Shown: positions 36,916-46,708, numbered from the stretch's first letter. The stretch: DNA of 64,000 bases from Clostridium lundense DSM 17049 (GCF_000619945.1 NZ_JHVC01000014.1:1-64000); one strand, 5' to 3'. The notes: generated from the letters alone by a model not told the origin. Program-made: numbers and translations.

Positions 36916-39410
36916 TATAACCCATCAATCCTTAATCGTTCTACAACACTTTGTCTATCTGTAAAGCGATAGACAAAATAGGGAACCAAAACACCTAGAA
37001 CAAATAATATCGGGAAGATGATTACCAGTGGCCAGAAATTAAACTTGAAGTTTAAAAACCAAATCTGATCACATAGTGGGCGCACAATAAACAGTGAACT
37101 TCCAAGGCTTAGCAAGACAGAAATTACCGCAGTAAATGTCACATAATAGCATCCCTCCAGGCATAGCATTGCCACAAGCTGCCTTCTAGTCATGCCTATA
37201 CTTTGCAGTATGGCCAGTTCTCTTCGACGAATTAGGATACTGGTTAAAATGGTATTGATAAAATTCAAAATACCAATGATTCCAATAATGAATGCAATTG
37301 TTCCACCAATTGATACGATAGTATTCTTAATATCCGTAACACCTGCTAAGGTAGTGAGTTTGGATTTATAACTCATTGTTGGCTCAACACTATTCGTATA
37401 CTGTTTTAGAAAGTACTCCATGTCAGTTTCTTTATCTTGCGCAGCATCAAAAACATAGCTCATGGCATAGGTATTGCCAGTAAATTTTTTATAAACATCC
37501 CCTGGAAGAAAGAAGCAGGAGTCCACCCAGTCATAGGTATTTGCCTCGTTTGCGATGACATGGCCAAGTACAGTTACTTCATGAATATTACCGTTATAAT
37601 TCAATTTGACTTTATCTCCAATACCATGATTCATACTGTTCATATCCATATGACCGCGGGAATCTACCCAAACACCCTCTAGAATGTACTTCCCTGTTGC
37701 AAGTTTCTCTGTATCTATTTCACCATCCACTAATTTCAGACGGGAAAATGGGAATTCATCCATCCCATATATATGTGTAGAAAATGAACCGTCCTGTTTT
37801 TGGTTGGCTGTTTGCTTGGTGGTTTTGCTTGTGTATTTGGCTTTACAGCCATATTGGCGACCACCTGTTTTAAATCCATCATGTTTTTCTACAGCGCTAA
37901 TAAAACTTTCGCTAAGCTCACTTTTTGCATTGACTTGGTACTGAAAAAATAGGTTGGCCTGACCGATGCGAAAATCCGAAGCATTGGCATTTTTAAGAGC
38001 ATTCTCTGGATCAACGCTCTGTGAGAAATTGAAAACCGTATTGGTCAGTACGATGCTCAGCGAAAGGCTTAGAATCACCAGCACAGTACGTTTCTTATTT
38101 CGCCCAAAATTAGCCCATGCCATTCTTTTTTGTGGAGTTCCATTTCGAACTTTTTTCTTTCCTTCCTTACCACCGCTCAAATTGGCATCCGTATAGCGAA
38201 CTGCTTCAATAGGAGATACTTTTGCCGCCATTTTTGCCGGCTTTCGGGTACTGATAAACACGGTAATTAGTGCGAATATGGCGGCCACTGCAAAGATGAA
38301 AGGATTAGGGGATACAATCACCGCCTCCCCCTTAAAGCTGGATTGCGCCATCAACGCCGGCAGCAGTGCCTTACCCACAAAAAAGCCACCACAAAGCCCC
38401 AATGGAATGCCAATCAGTGAAAGCATCCATGCCTGTCGCAGGATGATAGCATAAAGTTGCCGTCTTGTGGTGCCGATAGTTTTCAGCAATCCATAAAAGT
38501 GCATATCGCGCAAAACGGAAATCTGAAAGATGTTATAGATAATCAGATATCCTGTGAATACAAATAACAGCAAGGCACAGGACAGTGCAGCAGCCGTTCC
38601 AACCCCCATTGTTGTACTTTTTGACAAATATCGGGGATTAATTCCTGTATTTATATAGTTCTGTGCATTTGAATCCATAGAAAATCCGCTGTCTGCCACT
38701 ACCTTCTTCAGGTCTTCTTCAATGTTTTCTGTGCCTGCAAATTTTATAATTCCAGAAATGGTTCCGGTTTCTGCTCGATCCTGGCGGTAGGTGCTTCTCA
38801 ATTCATCCAAATGAGCATTAACATAAGCTTGAGAGGCGATAATCGTCCCAGTCTGCACACCTGGGTAACTCTTCCACCAACCGGCCAACACGAAATCACG
38901 TGCAACTTTTTTATTGTGGGCGGTGAAGTCTAATTTTATATGAGCGCCCAGTTTTTGTGGAACACCAAGCATCTCTAGTGTCGTGGTATCGGTGATTATC
39001 TCGTTTTCTGCTTGCGGCTTATGTCCACTGGTCGGCTCAACAAACGCATATTTCAAACCAAGATCATCATAATACCAAAACTCTGTATGCCGCTTGATAA
39101 GGGCATCATTATCCACGCTGTCGGCAAGTTTGCGACAATAGGCGATTTCCTTTATCAGAGAATGGTTGCTTATGGTGCGATACTCTGATTCGGTCATATA
39201 ATTCACACGAGCTTGTCCGTCACCTCCGGACATAATCATATCGGCGAGCTGCATACTTTTCATCATGCCAGATCCCATTGTAAGTAGACTGGTAAATAAA
39301 AGTGCGGTCAGTGCAATTGCAAACACAGCGATGATGTTGCGTGTTCTGGCAGCGTGAAAGTTCTTCACTGCCAATTTGCGGATTATCTTTCTGTTTCCTA
39401 CTCGAATCAT
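36915..39410 (-). CDS. Bce/FtsX-type ABC transporter permease
   Basis: The 831-residue protein has an N-terminal helix, a large extracytoplasmic domain, then two FtsX-like blocks (about residues 275-400 and 710-820) with RRQLYAIILRQAW and RRELAILQSIGMTRRQLVAML. Such permeases act with a LolD-like ATPase in antimicrobial-peptide or lipid export and signalling. Its start overlaps the ATPase stop by 4 bases. Base use is visibly richer in GC than flanking genes, which suggests transfer from a different Firmicute lineage. Confidence 0.85.
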   Translation of the reverse strand: MIRVGNRKIIRKLAVKNFHAARTRNIIAVFAIALTALLFTSLLTMGSGMMKSMQLADMIMSGGDGQARVNYMTESEYRTISNHSLIKEIAYCRKLADSVDNDALIKRHTEFWYYDDLGLKYAFVEPTSGHKPQAENEIITDTTTLEMLGVPQKLGAHIKLDFTAHNKKVARDFVLAGWWKSYPGVQTGTIIASQAYVNAHLDELRSTYRQDRAETGTISGIIKFAGTENIEEDLKKVVADSGFSMDSNAQNYINTGINPRYLSKSTTMGVGTAAALSCALLLFVFTGYLIIYNIFQISVLRDMHFYGLLKTIGTTRRQLYAIILRQAWMLSLIGIPLGLCGGFFVGKALLPALMAQSSFKGEAVIVSPNPFIFAVAAIFALITVFISTRKPAKMAAKVSPIEAVRYTDANLSGGKEGKKKVRNGTPQKRMAWANFGRNKKRTVLVILSLSLSIVLTNTVFNFSQSVDPENALKNANASDFRIGQANLFFQYQVNAKSELSESFISAVEKHDGFKTGGRQYGCKAKYTSKTTKQTANQKQDGSFSTHIYGMDEFPFSRLKLVDGEIDTEKLATGKYILEGVWVDSRGHMDMNSMNHGIGDKVKLNYNGNIHEVTVLGHVIANEANTYDWVDSCFFLPGDVYKKFTGNTYAMSYVFDAAQDKETDMEYFLKQYTNSVEPTMSYKSKLTTLAGVTDIKNTIVSIGGTIAFIIGIIGILNFINTILTSILIRRRELAILQSIGMTRRQLVAMLCLEGCYYVTFTAVISVLLSLGSSLFIVRPLCDQIWFLNFKFNFWPLVIIFPILFVLGVLVPYFVYRFTDRQSVVERLRIDGL

Positions 39411-40087
39411 CTCGCATCACCACCTGAAATTTTTCCATCCTCAATACGGATAATACGGTCTGCAAGCTGTGCCAGTTCCTCATTATGAGTAATCATGACA
39501 ATGGTCTGATTGAATTTTTTCCCAGTAACTTTTAAAAGCCCTATCACATCCTGACTGGTCTTGCTATCCAAATTACCGGTGGGCTCATCGGCGAGTACGA
39601 TAGCCGGTTTTGTGGCCAATGCCCTTGCAATAGCTACCCGTTGCTGCTGTCCACCAGAAAGTTGGTTCGGAAAGTTCTGCAATTTACTTTCAAGTCCCAG
39701 GGTCTGAATAATCTGCTTTATATAGCTTTTGTCCGGCTTGTTACCGTCTAACTCTATAGGCAGGACAATGTTTTCATAGATATTCAGCATAGGCACAAGG
39801 TTAAAACTCTGGAATATAAAACCAATTTTGCGGCGGCGGAAAATTGTCAGTTCTTCCTCTTTCAGCTTGAAAATTTCCTTACCATCTACCATCACACTTC
39901 CACTAGTGGGACAATCAAGTCCGCCTAGCATGTGAAGGAGCGTGGATTTTCCACTGCCCGATGTTCCGATTACTGCAACAAATTCCCCGTTTTCTACTGA
40001 AAGATTCACACCATCCAGTGCATGGACAGCCATTTCACCGCTGCCGTAATATTTTTTTAAGTTTGTTGTTTTTAATATGGTCATCAT
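39407..40087 (-). CDS. ABC ATPase of the Bce/MacB type
   Basis: I choose the ATG at 40087 (MMTILKTTNLKKYYGSGE), preceded by GGGAGG, giving 226 residues. Motifs: VIGTSGSGKSTLLHMLGGLD (Walker A), NQLSGGQQQRVAIARAL (signature), IVLADEPTGNLDS (Walker B). It drives the FtsX-type permease that follows. The kinase and regulator upstream complete a Bce-like detoxification module. Confidence 0.9.
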   Translation of the reverse strand: MMTILKTTNLKKYYGSGEMAVHALDGVNLSVENGEFVAVIGTSGSGKSTLLHMLGGLDCPTSGSVMVDGKEIFKLKEEELTIFRRRKIGFIFQSFNLVPMLNIYENIVLPIELDGNKPDKSYIKQIIQTLGLESKLQNFPNQLSGGQQQRVAIARALATKPAIVLADEPTGNLDSKTSQDVIGLLKVTGKKFNQTIVMITHNEELAQLADRIIRIEDGKISGGDAR

Positions 40088-40188
40088 AGCGTCCTCCCAA
40101 AAATCTGTATCAAATTCTTTTGCTATACAAACAGAATAACAGAACATTCTTTCCACATTCTTTCTGAAATCTATCAGTTTTGAAAGAT

Positions 40189-41109
40189 CTACCTTTTCTC
40201 GGTGGGTAGAAAAATGGAAAAGGTGGAACCTCGTCCCTTTGCTCCAGAGACCTTGATATACCCTCCTCCGCCAGAGATAATTTCCCGTGCCAGAAATAAG
40301 CCAAGCCCCACGCCCTCATATCCACTGACCTTAGCAGAACGGTAAAAACGGGTAAATATTTTTTCCTGCTCATCCTCCGCTATGCCAATACCTTGATCTG
40401 TGATATCAATCCGAAAAAACAACTCATAGGATATGGCATAAACTTTGATGGTGCTTTGTCTAGGGGAATATTTCACTGCATTATCAAGGACATTATACAC
40501 CGCTTCAACTGTCCATTTAGGATCGTAATAGGCTGAGCCATCGCTCAATTCAGTATCAATGGTAATCTCTTTTTCTTCTGCTTTGGGCCGGATTTGGGTA
40601 ATAACAGCATCAAGCAGCTCTCTCATAGTGTTTCTTTGCGGATTGATAGCAATAATCCCGCTTTCCAAACGGGAAGCTTTCACAAGGGCCACCATAAGGA
40701 AATCCAGTTTTTCAGCCTGATTAGACAACTCTTTTACACATACGGCACTGTCTGACCTCAGTTTATGCTCCGAAAGAATCTGTGAGTAAAGCAGAATGTT
40801 CGCAACAGGCGTTTTGGTTTGATGAGATATGTCTGAGATTAGGCGCTGGATATTTTCCTTTTCTGCAGCCAGATTTTTAGAAGACACAGCACAGGCGGAT
40901 AAAAAGCGAGCCATTTTCGCTTCCACAGCGGATAGAACAGATTCGTCAAAAGTATTTTCGATAAAATCCCCGTCTATAGCACTATCCAGCATAGCAGTCA
41001 AAGAATCCATAAGCCGCCGCATTCTTCTGCGATATAGACAGATGACGGAAATTATGGCGGCCATTGAAGTGACTAAGACAATTCCCATTATTAAAAACCA
41101 CTTGTCCAT
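40189..41109 (-). CDS. Sensor histidine kinase of the Bce-type module
   Basis: The start is the ATG overlapping the regulator stop (TAATG at 41109), giving 306 residues. There is one membrane helix (about 5-25) and almost no extracytoplasmic loop. The kinase part has ISDISHQTKTPVANIL (H box), NVLDNAVKYSPR (N box), ITDQGIGIAEDE and GLGLFLAREI. Kinases with so little sensor surface usually rely on the partner ABC transporter for sensing. Confidence 0.9.
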   Translation of the reverse strand: MDKWFLIMGIVLVTSMAAIISVICLYRRRMRRLMDSLTAMLDSAIDGDFIENTFDESVLSAVEAKMARFLSACAVSSKNLAAEKENIQRLISDISHQTKTPVANILLYSQILSEHKLRSDSAVCVKELSNQAEKLDFLMVALVKASRLESGIIAINPQRNTMRELLDAVITQIRPKAEEKEITIDTELSDGSAYYDPKWTVEAVYNVLDNAVKYSPRQSTIKVYAISYELFFRIDITDQGIGIAEDEQEKIFTRFYRSAKVSGYEGVGLGLFLAREIISGGGGYIKVSGAKGRGSTFSIFLPTEKR

Positions 41110-41786
41110 TACACCACCGCCCAAGTATAGCCAATGCCGTACACTGTTTTAATATATACAGGCGAAGAGGGGTTGTCTTCCAATTTATCACGCAAACGCT
41201 TAACTGTAACCGAAAGGGCATTTTCGTCTACATATACGGCGCCATCAGTCCAGATGGCATCCACCAATTTCGCTCTTGTCAGGGTATGACCCCTATTTTC
41301 AACCAAAATACGGAGCAGCTTTTGTTCAGTTTTACTCAATTCAATGGGAATGCTATTTTTAAAAAACTCCATTCTTGCAAAGGAGAATTGAAATCCATTA
41401 ATCAATATTGGATCGACAATAACAGGTGCAGAGCTTCGAAGCCTGGCACCCACTCTTGCCCTCAGTATCATAAGACTGAAGGGCTTAGTGATATAATCGT
41501 CCGCCCCCAGTTCAAGGCCTGTGACCACATCTGTTTCCAGATCATTGGCGGTAAGAATTATCACCGGAACAGCAGAGTGCCTGCGTAACTCTTGCAAGAA
41601 ATCTAGTCCATTGCCATCCGGTAGATTGATGTCTAGAATGATAAGGTCAAAGGCCGTGTTTTCAATCTCTTGCCCTGCAGAATGCAGATCCTGCGCTTGT
41701 ACAAAGGTAAATTCATTGTCTTTTAAAGCCAGCGCTATGCCGTTCGCTAAGGACAAATCATCTTCAACAATCAATATTCGTTTCAT
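41109..41786 (-). CDS. OmpR-family response regulator of the Bce-type module
   Basis: The 225-residue protein has VEDDLSLANGIAL, the phosphorylation Asp in LIILDINLPDGNGL, ITKPFSL, and a C-terminal winged helix (LTRAKLVDAIW, VTVKRLRDKLED, KTVYGIGYTW). It is the first gene of the four-gene module and should control the ABC genes downstream. Confidence 0.9.
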   Translation of the reverse strand: MKRILIVEDDLSLANGIALALKDNEFTFVQAQDLHSAGQEIENTAFDLIILDINLPDGNGLDFLQELRRHSAVPVIILTANDLETDVVTGLELGADDYITKPFSLMILRARVGARLRSSAPVIVDPILINGFQFSFARMEFFKNSIPIELSKTEQKLLRILVENRGHTLTRAKLVDAIWTDGAVYVDENALSVTVKRLRDKLEDNPSSPVYIKTVYGIGYTWAVV

Positions 41787-41829
41787 TTACGGTTGTTCCC
41801 CCTTGGCTAATTATCTTTAACTTCTTATT

Positions 41830-42564
41830 TTAGCCTCTCTCATACTTTGGAGGCAAATTTCTCTTGTGTTTATTATACTCATTCTTCAACTTAATTTTCT
41901 TATCTACTTCTTTATCCCCACAGCTGCCATTTTCTATATACTTATTAACTTGCTCATAGGAAAAGCCTAATTTTTCCTCATCGGATTTTCCACTTAGCCC
42001 ATCACTTGGAGTTTTATGAACCAATTCATAAGGTAAGCCTAAAGAGTCTCCCACTGCTACAACCTCTTCAGTAGTTAAATCTCCTATAGGATTAAAGTCA
42101 AAGGCGTTATCACCCCATTTTGTTGTATATCCTACAAAACCTTCTGATTTATTTCCTGTACCACATACCCTATAGCTCATATTAGTGCCAATTGCATACA
42201 AAGTAGTCATTCTAATTCTTGGAGGAATATTGATTTTAGCATCAATAGATAAATTTTCATCTCCAATACCATCTAATAATCCATTATAAGCTTTTTCTAT
42301 ATTAACTATCTTATAATTAATTTCTAAAATATCTACAACCCTTAAGCTATCAGCTATATCCTTTTGCTCACCATTTGGCATTAAAACTCCAAATACTCTT
42401 TCTTTTCCTAAGGCTTCAGCTAATAACTTAGCTGCTACCAAGCTGTCCTTCCCACCGCTAATTCCAATAATAGCTCCCTTGGCATTAGGCTGAGCTTTAA
42501 AATATTCTTTAATCCAATTTATAATATTTTCACATTCCTTTTTTGCATTAAAATCTTTTCTCAA
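41830..42564 (-). CDS. nadE: NAD synthetase (ammonia-dependent)
   Basis: The 244-residue enzyme starts with TTG after GGGAGGT. The ATP pyrophosphatase P-loop is GIIGISGGKDSLVAAK (about residue 34), and RVCGTGNKSEGFVGYTTKWGD contains the deamido-NAD site. It converts nicotinic acid adenine dinucleotide to NAD with ammonia. There is no glutaminase domain. It is the last gene of the NrtR operon. Confidence 0.9.
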   Translation of the reverse strand: MRKDFNAKKECENIINWIKEYFKAQPNAKGAIIGISGGKDSLVAAKLLAEALGKERVFGVLMPNGEQKDIADSLRVVDILEINYKIVNIEKAYNGLLDGIGDENLSIDAKINIPPRIRMTTLYAIGTNMSYRVCGTGNKSEGFVGYTTKWGDNAFDFNPIGDLTTEEVVAVGDSLGLPYELVHKTPSDGLSGKSDEEKLGFSYEQVNKYIENGSCGDKEVDKKIKLKNEYNKHKRNLPPKYERG

Positions 42565-42622
42565 TTTTTATACCTCCCGTCAAAATATCCAAATTAATTT
42601 CCTGCCTTATTTTAAAATGTTA

Positions 42623-44092
42623 CTAGAAGCTGCCATGCAACCTATTTCTTATTTCTGATAATGAATAGTCTTTTATCAACTTACCATCCTTAAATACAAT
42701 TTCTAGTAGATTATCCTTATATTCTGCTTGCTCTTTTATAGTTAATTCATCTTTATATAAAATGTCTTGTCCTTCTCTATATACATAACACATTCCCTTT
42801 TGTGACTTTTTAAAATTATCTTTATCTGTTTTAGGGGCTTTGAATATAAACTTTTCTTCACCATCTATTACTGCATGAGTAGCTTTTAGGGCAAATCCAA
42901 AAGTATCTCTAGTGTTATATTGGTAGGTATATGAGCCTATACCAAACACACAGTTATTTACTGCAAAGCCCTTTTGCTCCAAGCCTCTACAAATCTGTTC
43001 ACATCTTTCTACAGTTATACTATCTCCATAAATTGTCCCTATTTTACTATTTAGAACCTTATATCCTTTTGAATTGATTTCTCCCCCGAATATATCCCAA
43101 AGCAGCTCAACAGTTCCCTTATATTCCTCACTATCTTTTGCTGCATCCTTATCTCCGCAAATTATTTTTACTGGATCTCCACTATCCCCTCTAATAACAA
43201 TTTTGCCATCTCTATTTAATATATCTTCTTTCAATGTTGGAAGTATATTTGTTATAACATTCCAATAATCATAGGTGTCAGATACTATGCTCAAAACTCC
43301 ACTTGGAAACACTTCAGTGATTAATCTCTTATAGGCTGAAAGCTCATCTTCGCCGTAACTACACATTACACTGTGTTCTGTAGAAGGTGTTCCTAGTCCA
43401 ACTATTTCCTCTTCTATATTGCAATTATAATATTTTTCTAAATAGCTAATGGCAGGTATTGTTGCCGTTCCTAAGAATGAAAGTAGGTGTGCTGCACCAC
43501 TAAGTTCTGCACTTTCCACAGAGCTAAAGCCCCTCATGCTAAAGTCTCCACAAGCTTTTCTTACATCACCATTTTCTACAGTAAGATTAAAATATTTTTC
43601 TACTATTTCTCTGTATCTATATGCAATAGTGGCACTTGTCATTGGTTGCCATATATTACAACTCATAAAGGTTTCTAAATAATTCACCAACCAAGCAAAA
43701 TCAGCATGTGTATTGGTAATCTCAATCATTGGTGTTTTAATATTTACTCTTAAACCTTCTGCTACAGCTTTAATTTGTATTGGCAAATATCCTAAGTCAT
43801 GCAAAGCTTCAATATGCTTTGTATCTGCTGCAATATTTCCCATAGTTTTAGATATAATTCTTTTATATTCAGAAACTACAGCTTCCTTATCCCTTTGGAA
43901 AAAGTTTTCATTAAAGTATTCAATTAAATATTTCTTTATAAAAGGTTGTAGTCCAAACATAACAACTTTATTCATATTTTCTTTTCTAGACATTCTTGGA
44001 GTCCAGTAACTTACTAATTTAGTCATTCCCTGTGCATAGCACATATGATGGATTGTTTTATAAAAATCTGTAAGCAATAATGGATTTATCAT
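42623..44092 (-). CDS. nadV: Nicotinamide phosphoribosyltransferase (NadV/NAMPT family)
   Basis: The 489-residue protein is full length for NAMPT. It shows FYKTIHHMCYAQGMTKLVSY at the N-terminus, SFLGTATIPAI, and the substrate-binding VIRGDSGDPVKI and GIGSYTYQYNTRDTFGFALK near the C-terminus. The classical reaction is nicotinamide plus PRPP to NMN. It starts 11 bases after the PRPP-synthetase-like gene stop, so the two should be co-made. In the phage NARP1 pathway, relatives of these two proteins use ADP-ribose pyrophosphate instead, an alternative I cannot exclude. Confidence 0.85.
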   Translation of the reverse strand: MINPLLLTDFYKTIHHMCYAQGMTKLVSYWTPRMSRKENMNKVVMFGLQPFIKKYLIEYFNENFFQRDKEAVVSEYKRIISKTMGNIAADTKHIEALHDLGYLPIQIKAVAEGLRVNIKTPMIEITNTHADFAWLVNYLETFMSCNIWQPMTSATIAYRYREIVEKYFNLTVENGDVRKACGDFSMRGFSSVESAELSGAAHLLSFLGTATIPAISYLEKYYNCNIEEEIVGLGTPSTEHSVMCSYGEDELSAYKRLITEVFPSGVLSIVSDTYDYWNVITNILPTLKEDILNRDGKIVIRGDSGDPVKIICGDKDAAKDSEEYKGTVELLWDIFGGEINSKGYKVLNSKIGTIYGDSITVERCEQICRGLEQKGFAVNNCVFGIGSYTYQYNTRDTFGFALKATHAVIDGEEKFIFKAPKTDKDNFKKSQKGMCYVYREGQDILYKDELTIKEQAEYKDNLLEIVFKDGKLIKDYSLSEIRNRLHGSF

Positions 44093-44103
44093 TATAAGCC
44101 CCC

Positions 44104-44901
44104 CTAAATTTCCTGCACCTTAATTTTTTCATGATCCTTACTTAAAATACTATTGGTTGTATATACCTTAGTTATTAAATCACCGGTTAATAATTCACCT
44201 TGAAAAACTGTATTTTCACAATGGGTAACTACTAGGTATATTTCCGCTGCCCCCATTTCCTTTAACTTAGAAGCTGTAAGCATAAAAGTACCACCCTTTG
44301 AACATAAATCATCTACTATAATGGCCTTGAAACTTTTACTTTCTATATTCCCATTAATCTCTAGCTTCTTAATAAAACCTGTTTTAAAATCTCGCTCTTT
44401 GTTTGCAGTGAGAATCTTTTCATAGTCTATTTGTTTTCCATATCTCTTAGCTGCACCTGCATCGGGATAAACTAAATATATCTCTTTTTCTTCATCAATT
44501 AATTCTTTTAAAAGCTTCTCCACTAGCATTTTTGACATATTTACTACCTTAACCCTATCCAATAATGCAGTGCATACATCTGAATGTGGCTCATAAATTG
44601 TTACACTTTCAAATTGTAAACTATTAATTAGTTTGCACAGATACTTTAAAGTAAAAACCGCTATTCCCTCAGTTCTGTCCATTCTACTATAAGGCATATA
44701 TGGAATTATTAAATTACATTTTACTTTTAATTCATCTAAATGACTTTTCAAAAATATTAAGTGAGTTATATCTTCATCGTTATCAAAATAAACTTTAATC
44801 TCATTATCATCACTTCTTAACTTTAAATTTTCACTATGAATCAAAGATTCACCATTAGGAAATTTCTTAATCTCAACTCTTTCATTATTAAAATAAATCA
44901 T
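44104..44901 (-). CDS. PRPP-synthetase-like protein (ribose-phosphate pyrophosphokinase family)
   Basis: The 265-residue protein is shorter than normal Prs (about 315). It keeps LIIPYMPYSRMDRTEGI (like PYMPYARQDR), NKERDFKTGFI in the flexible loop region, and the PRPP loop AIIVDDLCSKGGTFMLTA. Co-location with nadV suggests that it supplies the phosphoribosyl donor for NMN synthesis. Similar short Prs-like proteins act as ADP-ribose pyrophosphate synthetases in NARP1, so the substrate is open. Confidence 0.8.
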   Translation of the reverse strand: MIYFNNERVEIKKFPNGESLIHSENLKLRSDDNEIKVYFDNDEDITHLIFLKSHLDELKVKCNLIIPYMPYSRMDRTEGIAVFTLKYLCKLINSLQFESVTIYEPHSDVCTALLDRVKVVNMSKMLVEKLLKELIDEEKEIYLVYPDAGAAKRYGKQIDYEKILTANKERDFKTGFIKKLEINGNIESKSFKAIIVDDLCSKGGTFMLTASKLKEMGAAEIYLVVTHCENTVFQGELLTGDLITKVYTTNSILSKDHEKIKVQEI

Positions 44902-44919
44902 TTTGTAGCCTCCTCGCCT

Positions 44920-45810
44920 TTAAAAATTATGCTCCCAATCTTCATTAAATTTAAATACCTTAGCTGGCCTAAAGGGTTTTCCTTCTATTTTTTCATCAGT
45001 TTCTATAATCATTTCTCCCATCTTTCTCCTGAAATTTAAAATTTCTCTTCCCATTATTGCTTCATATACATTCTGCAATTCTTTTACAGTAAATACTCTT
45101 GGCAAAAGGTTAAAGGCAATTGGTGTATATTCTACTTTATTTCTTAATCTATCTATGCCATAATCTAATATCTTATAATGATCAAAAGCCAATTCCTCTG
45201 TAGAATTATTTAATAATCTATAAGATGTTTCCTTTCTTCTAAAGATGTCTCTTCCAATTTTCTCTGTTACTTCATAATTCATTATTATTTTTTCATCAAT
45301 AGATTTAAGTGATAAAAGATGTTTGTTTTCTGTATATTGTTCTTTCTTTTCGGAGCTAATAAGAGTCTTATCTATCCAAAACCATCCACTTTCCTTTTGG
45401 GAATCTACTTCTTTAAATCTTATTCTGCCCTTTTCTACTAAAGCAATATTCCCTACACTGATAACCCTTGTTCTTTTATCTCTGTAAACATCTCCAAAAG
45501 TATAAAGCTGCTCTGTATAAACATTATCTATTCCTGTCTTCTCCTTAAGTTTTCTTATAGCACTAACTTCTAAATCTTCTTCTATATCAACAAACCCGCC
45601 TGGTAGTGCCCATTTTCCTATATAAGGGTAATCATCTCTTTTAACTAAAATAACCTGCAATCCTTTTTTTGGCACCTTCCTAAGATTATCTTCTTTTATA
45701 TCATCAGTTGTAACTATTATAATATCATTTGTAACACTTGGTCTTTTATAATCATTCTCATCATAACTTTTTAAAAACTCTTCTTCCTTATCTATAAAAT
45801 GCTTATCCAT
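44920..45810 (-). CDS. nrtR: NrtR-type transcriptional regulator (Nudix domain plus winged helix)
   Basis: The ATG at 45810 follows GAGGTG, giving 296 residues. The Nudix region LPGGFVDIEEDLEVSAIRKL has lost key residues (RKLKEKTG where hydrolases have RExxEExG), so it probably binds but does not cut ADP-ribose-type ligands. The C-terminal LLPRVFTVKELQNVYEAIMG and FRRKMGEMI form the NrtR winged helix. It is the first gene of the NAD salvage operon and probably represses it from the palindrome at 45843-45863. Confidence 0.85.
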   Translation of the reverse strand: MDKHFIDKEEEFLKSYDENDYKRPSVTNDIIIVTTDDIKEDNLRKVPKKGLQVILVKRDDYPYIGKWALPGGFVDIEEDLEVSAIRKLKEKTGIDNVYTEQLYTFGDVYRDKRTRVISVGNIALVEKGRIRFKEVDSQKESGWFWIDKTLISSEKKEQYTENKHLLSLKSIDEKIIMNYEVTEKIGRDIFRRKETSYRLLNNSTEELAFDHYKILDYGIDRLRNKVEYTPIAFNLLPRVFTVKELQNVYEAIMGREILNFRRKMGEMIIETDEKIEGKPFRPAKVFKFNEDWEHNF

Positions 45811-45842
45811 GTTGTTTTTCACCTCAACTTAGTTTCGATTAG

Positions 45843-45898
45843 ATAATATCAAATTGATATTATGTTATTATAATACAACTTATTCCACCATATGTCAA
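45843..45898 (-). promoter_or_regulatory. Promoter and NrtR operator of the NAD salvage operon
   Basis: On the minus strand TTGACA (45893-45898), a 17-base spacer and TATTAT (45870-45875) form a good sigma-A promoter. Just downstream lies a perfect 21-bp palindrome (45843-45863) with arms ATAATATCAA / TTGATATTAT around one base. It is the obvious repressor site between the promoter and nrtR. Confidence 0.75.
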
Positions 45899-45941
45899 TA
45901 ATATTTTCAAATTCAAGTTTATATTATATTTTTCTATATAA

Positions 45942-45980
45942 AAAAAGCACTCCATCCCACCAAGAATAGTTGTGCTTTTT
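45942..45980 (-). terminator. Terminator after the chimeric gene at 45996
   Basis: AAAAAGCAC and GTGCTTTTT pair around a 20-base loop, with a T-run following on the minus strand. Confidence 0.7.
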
Positions 45981-45995
45981 CATAATTAAAGTCTT

Positions 45996-46580
45996 TTAAT
46001 TAAATTCAATAAATCCACCTAATGATCCTATATGATCTAAATGCATATGAGTTATTAATATATGAACTTGTTTAACTCCAGCCATTAAGCTTTTCTCTAA
46101 AATTTTCTTAAATACAGTTTCCCCACAATCAATTAATAATAGTGTTTCATTGTCCTTAATGTATGCTGATGTATTAGCTTCAATAGAATGATATCCTTCA
46201 ACTATTACCGTATCTTGATTCATTAAACATTCAAGATAATTTATTTTTACATCTTTTATTAATGATATATTATTTTCAGCTATATTAGCTATCAACTCTA
46301 ACTCTTCCTTATTTGCTTTAAACCCAATACACTCATTATAAGTTGCTAAAGTTGTATGAATATTACCTCCATCATATTTAATACATGCAATTTCTTTATA
46401 AATTTTTGAAGTAATATTGCTAATGTTATTAATAATATTGTCGGAATGCTTTAAAGCTATAATATATCCACCTTTATTCTCTTCAATATTAGGTTTTAAA
46501 CCTTCTACCTTAATCTTTAATGTATCTCTAAATTCGGAATATATTTTATCTTGCTTCTCTAAAAACTCAACATACTTCAA
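45996..46580 (-). pseudogene. Chimeric remnant: 2H-phosphoesterase-like front and metallo-beta-lactamase-like end
   Basis: The TTG start at 46580 follows GAGGAG. Residues 1-120 are helical with GGNIHTTLATYNE, an HxT-type motif as in 2H phosphoesterases, but no second HxT follows. From about residue 128, VEGYHSIEANTSAYIKD and LLLIDCGETVFKKILE lead into THMHLDHIGSLGGF, the first zinc motif of metallo-beta-lactamase proteins, after which the protein stops. It looks like two truncated genes joined in frame, or a broken longer protein. Function is doubtful. Confidence 0.5.
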
Positions 46581-46708
46581 TTAATTACTCCTCACTATAT
46601 AGTCATTTCCTTATTAATATATTTATTCAAACCTTTCATATTCAATACCATATATGTACCTTATCGCCACTTTGTTCAACACCTAAAACTATGAACCTCA
46701 TTTATTTA

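Noticed and set aside
37437..38196. Several plus-strand frames opposite the Bce-type permease
   Set aside because: They are antisense shadows of a well-supported gene and have no recognisable products.
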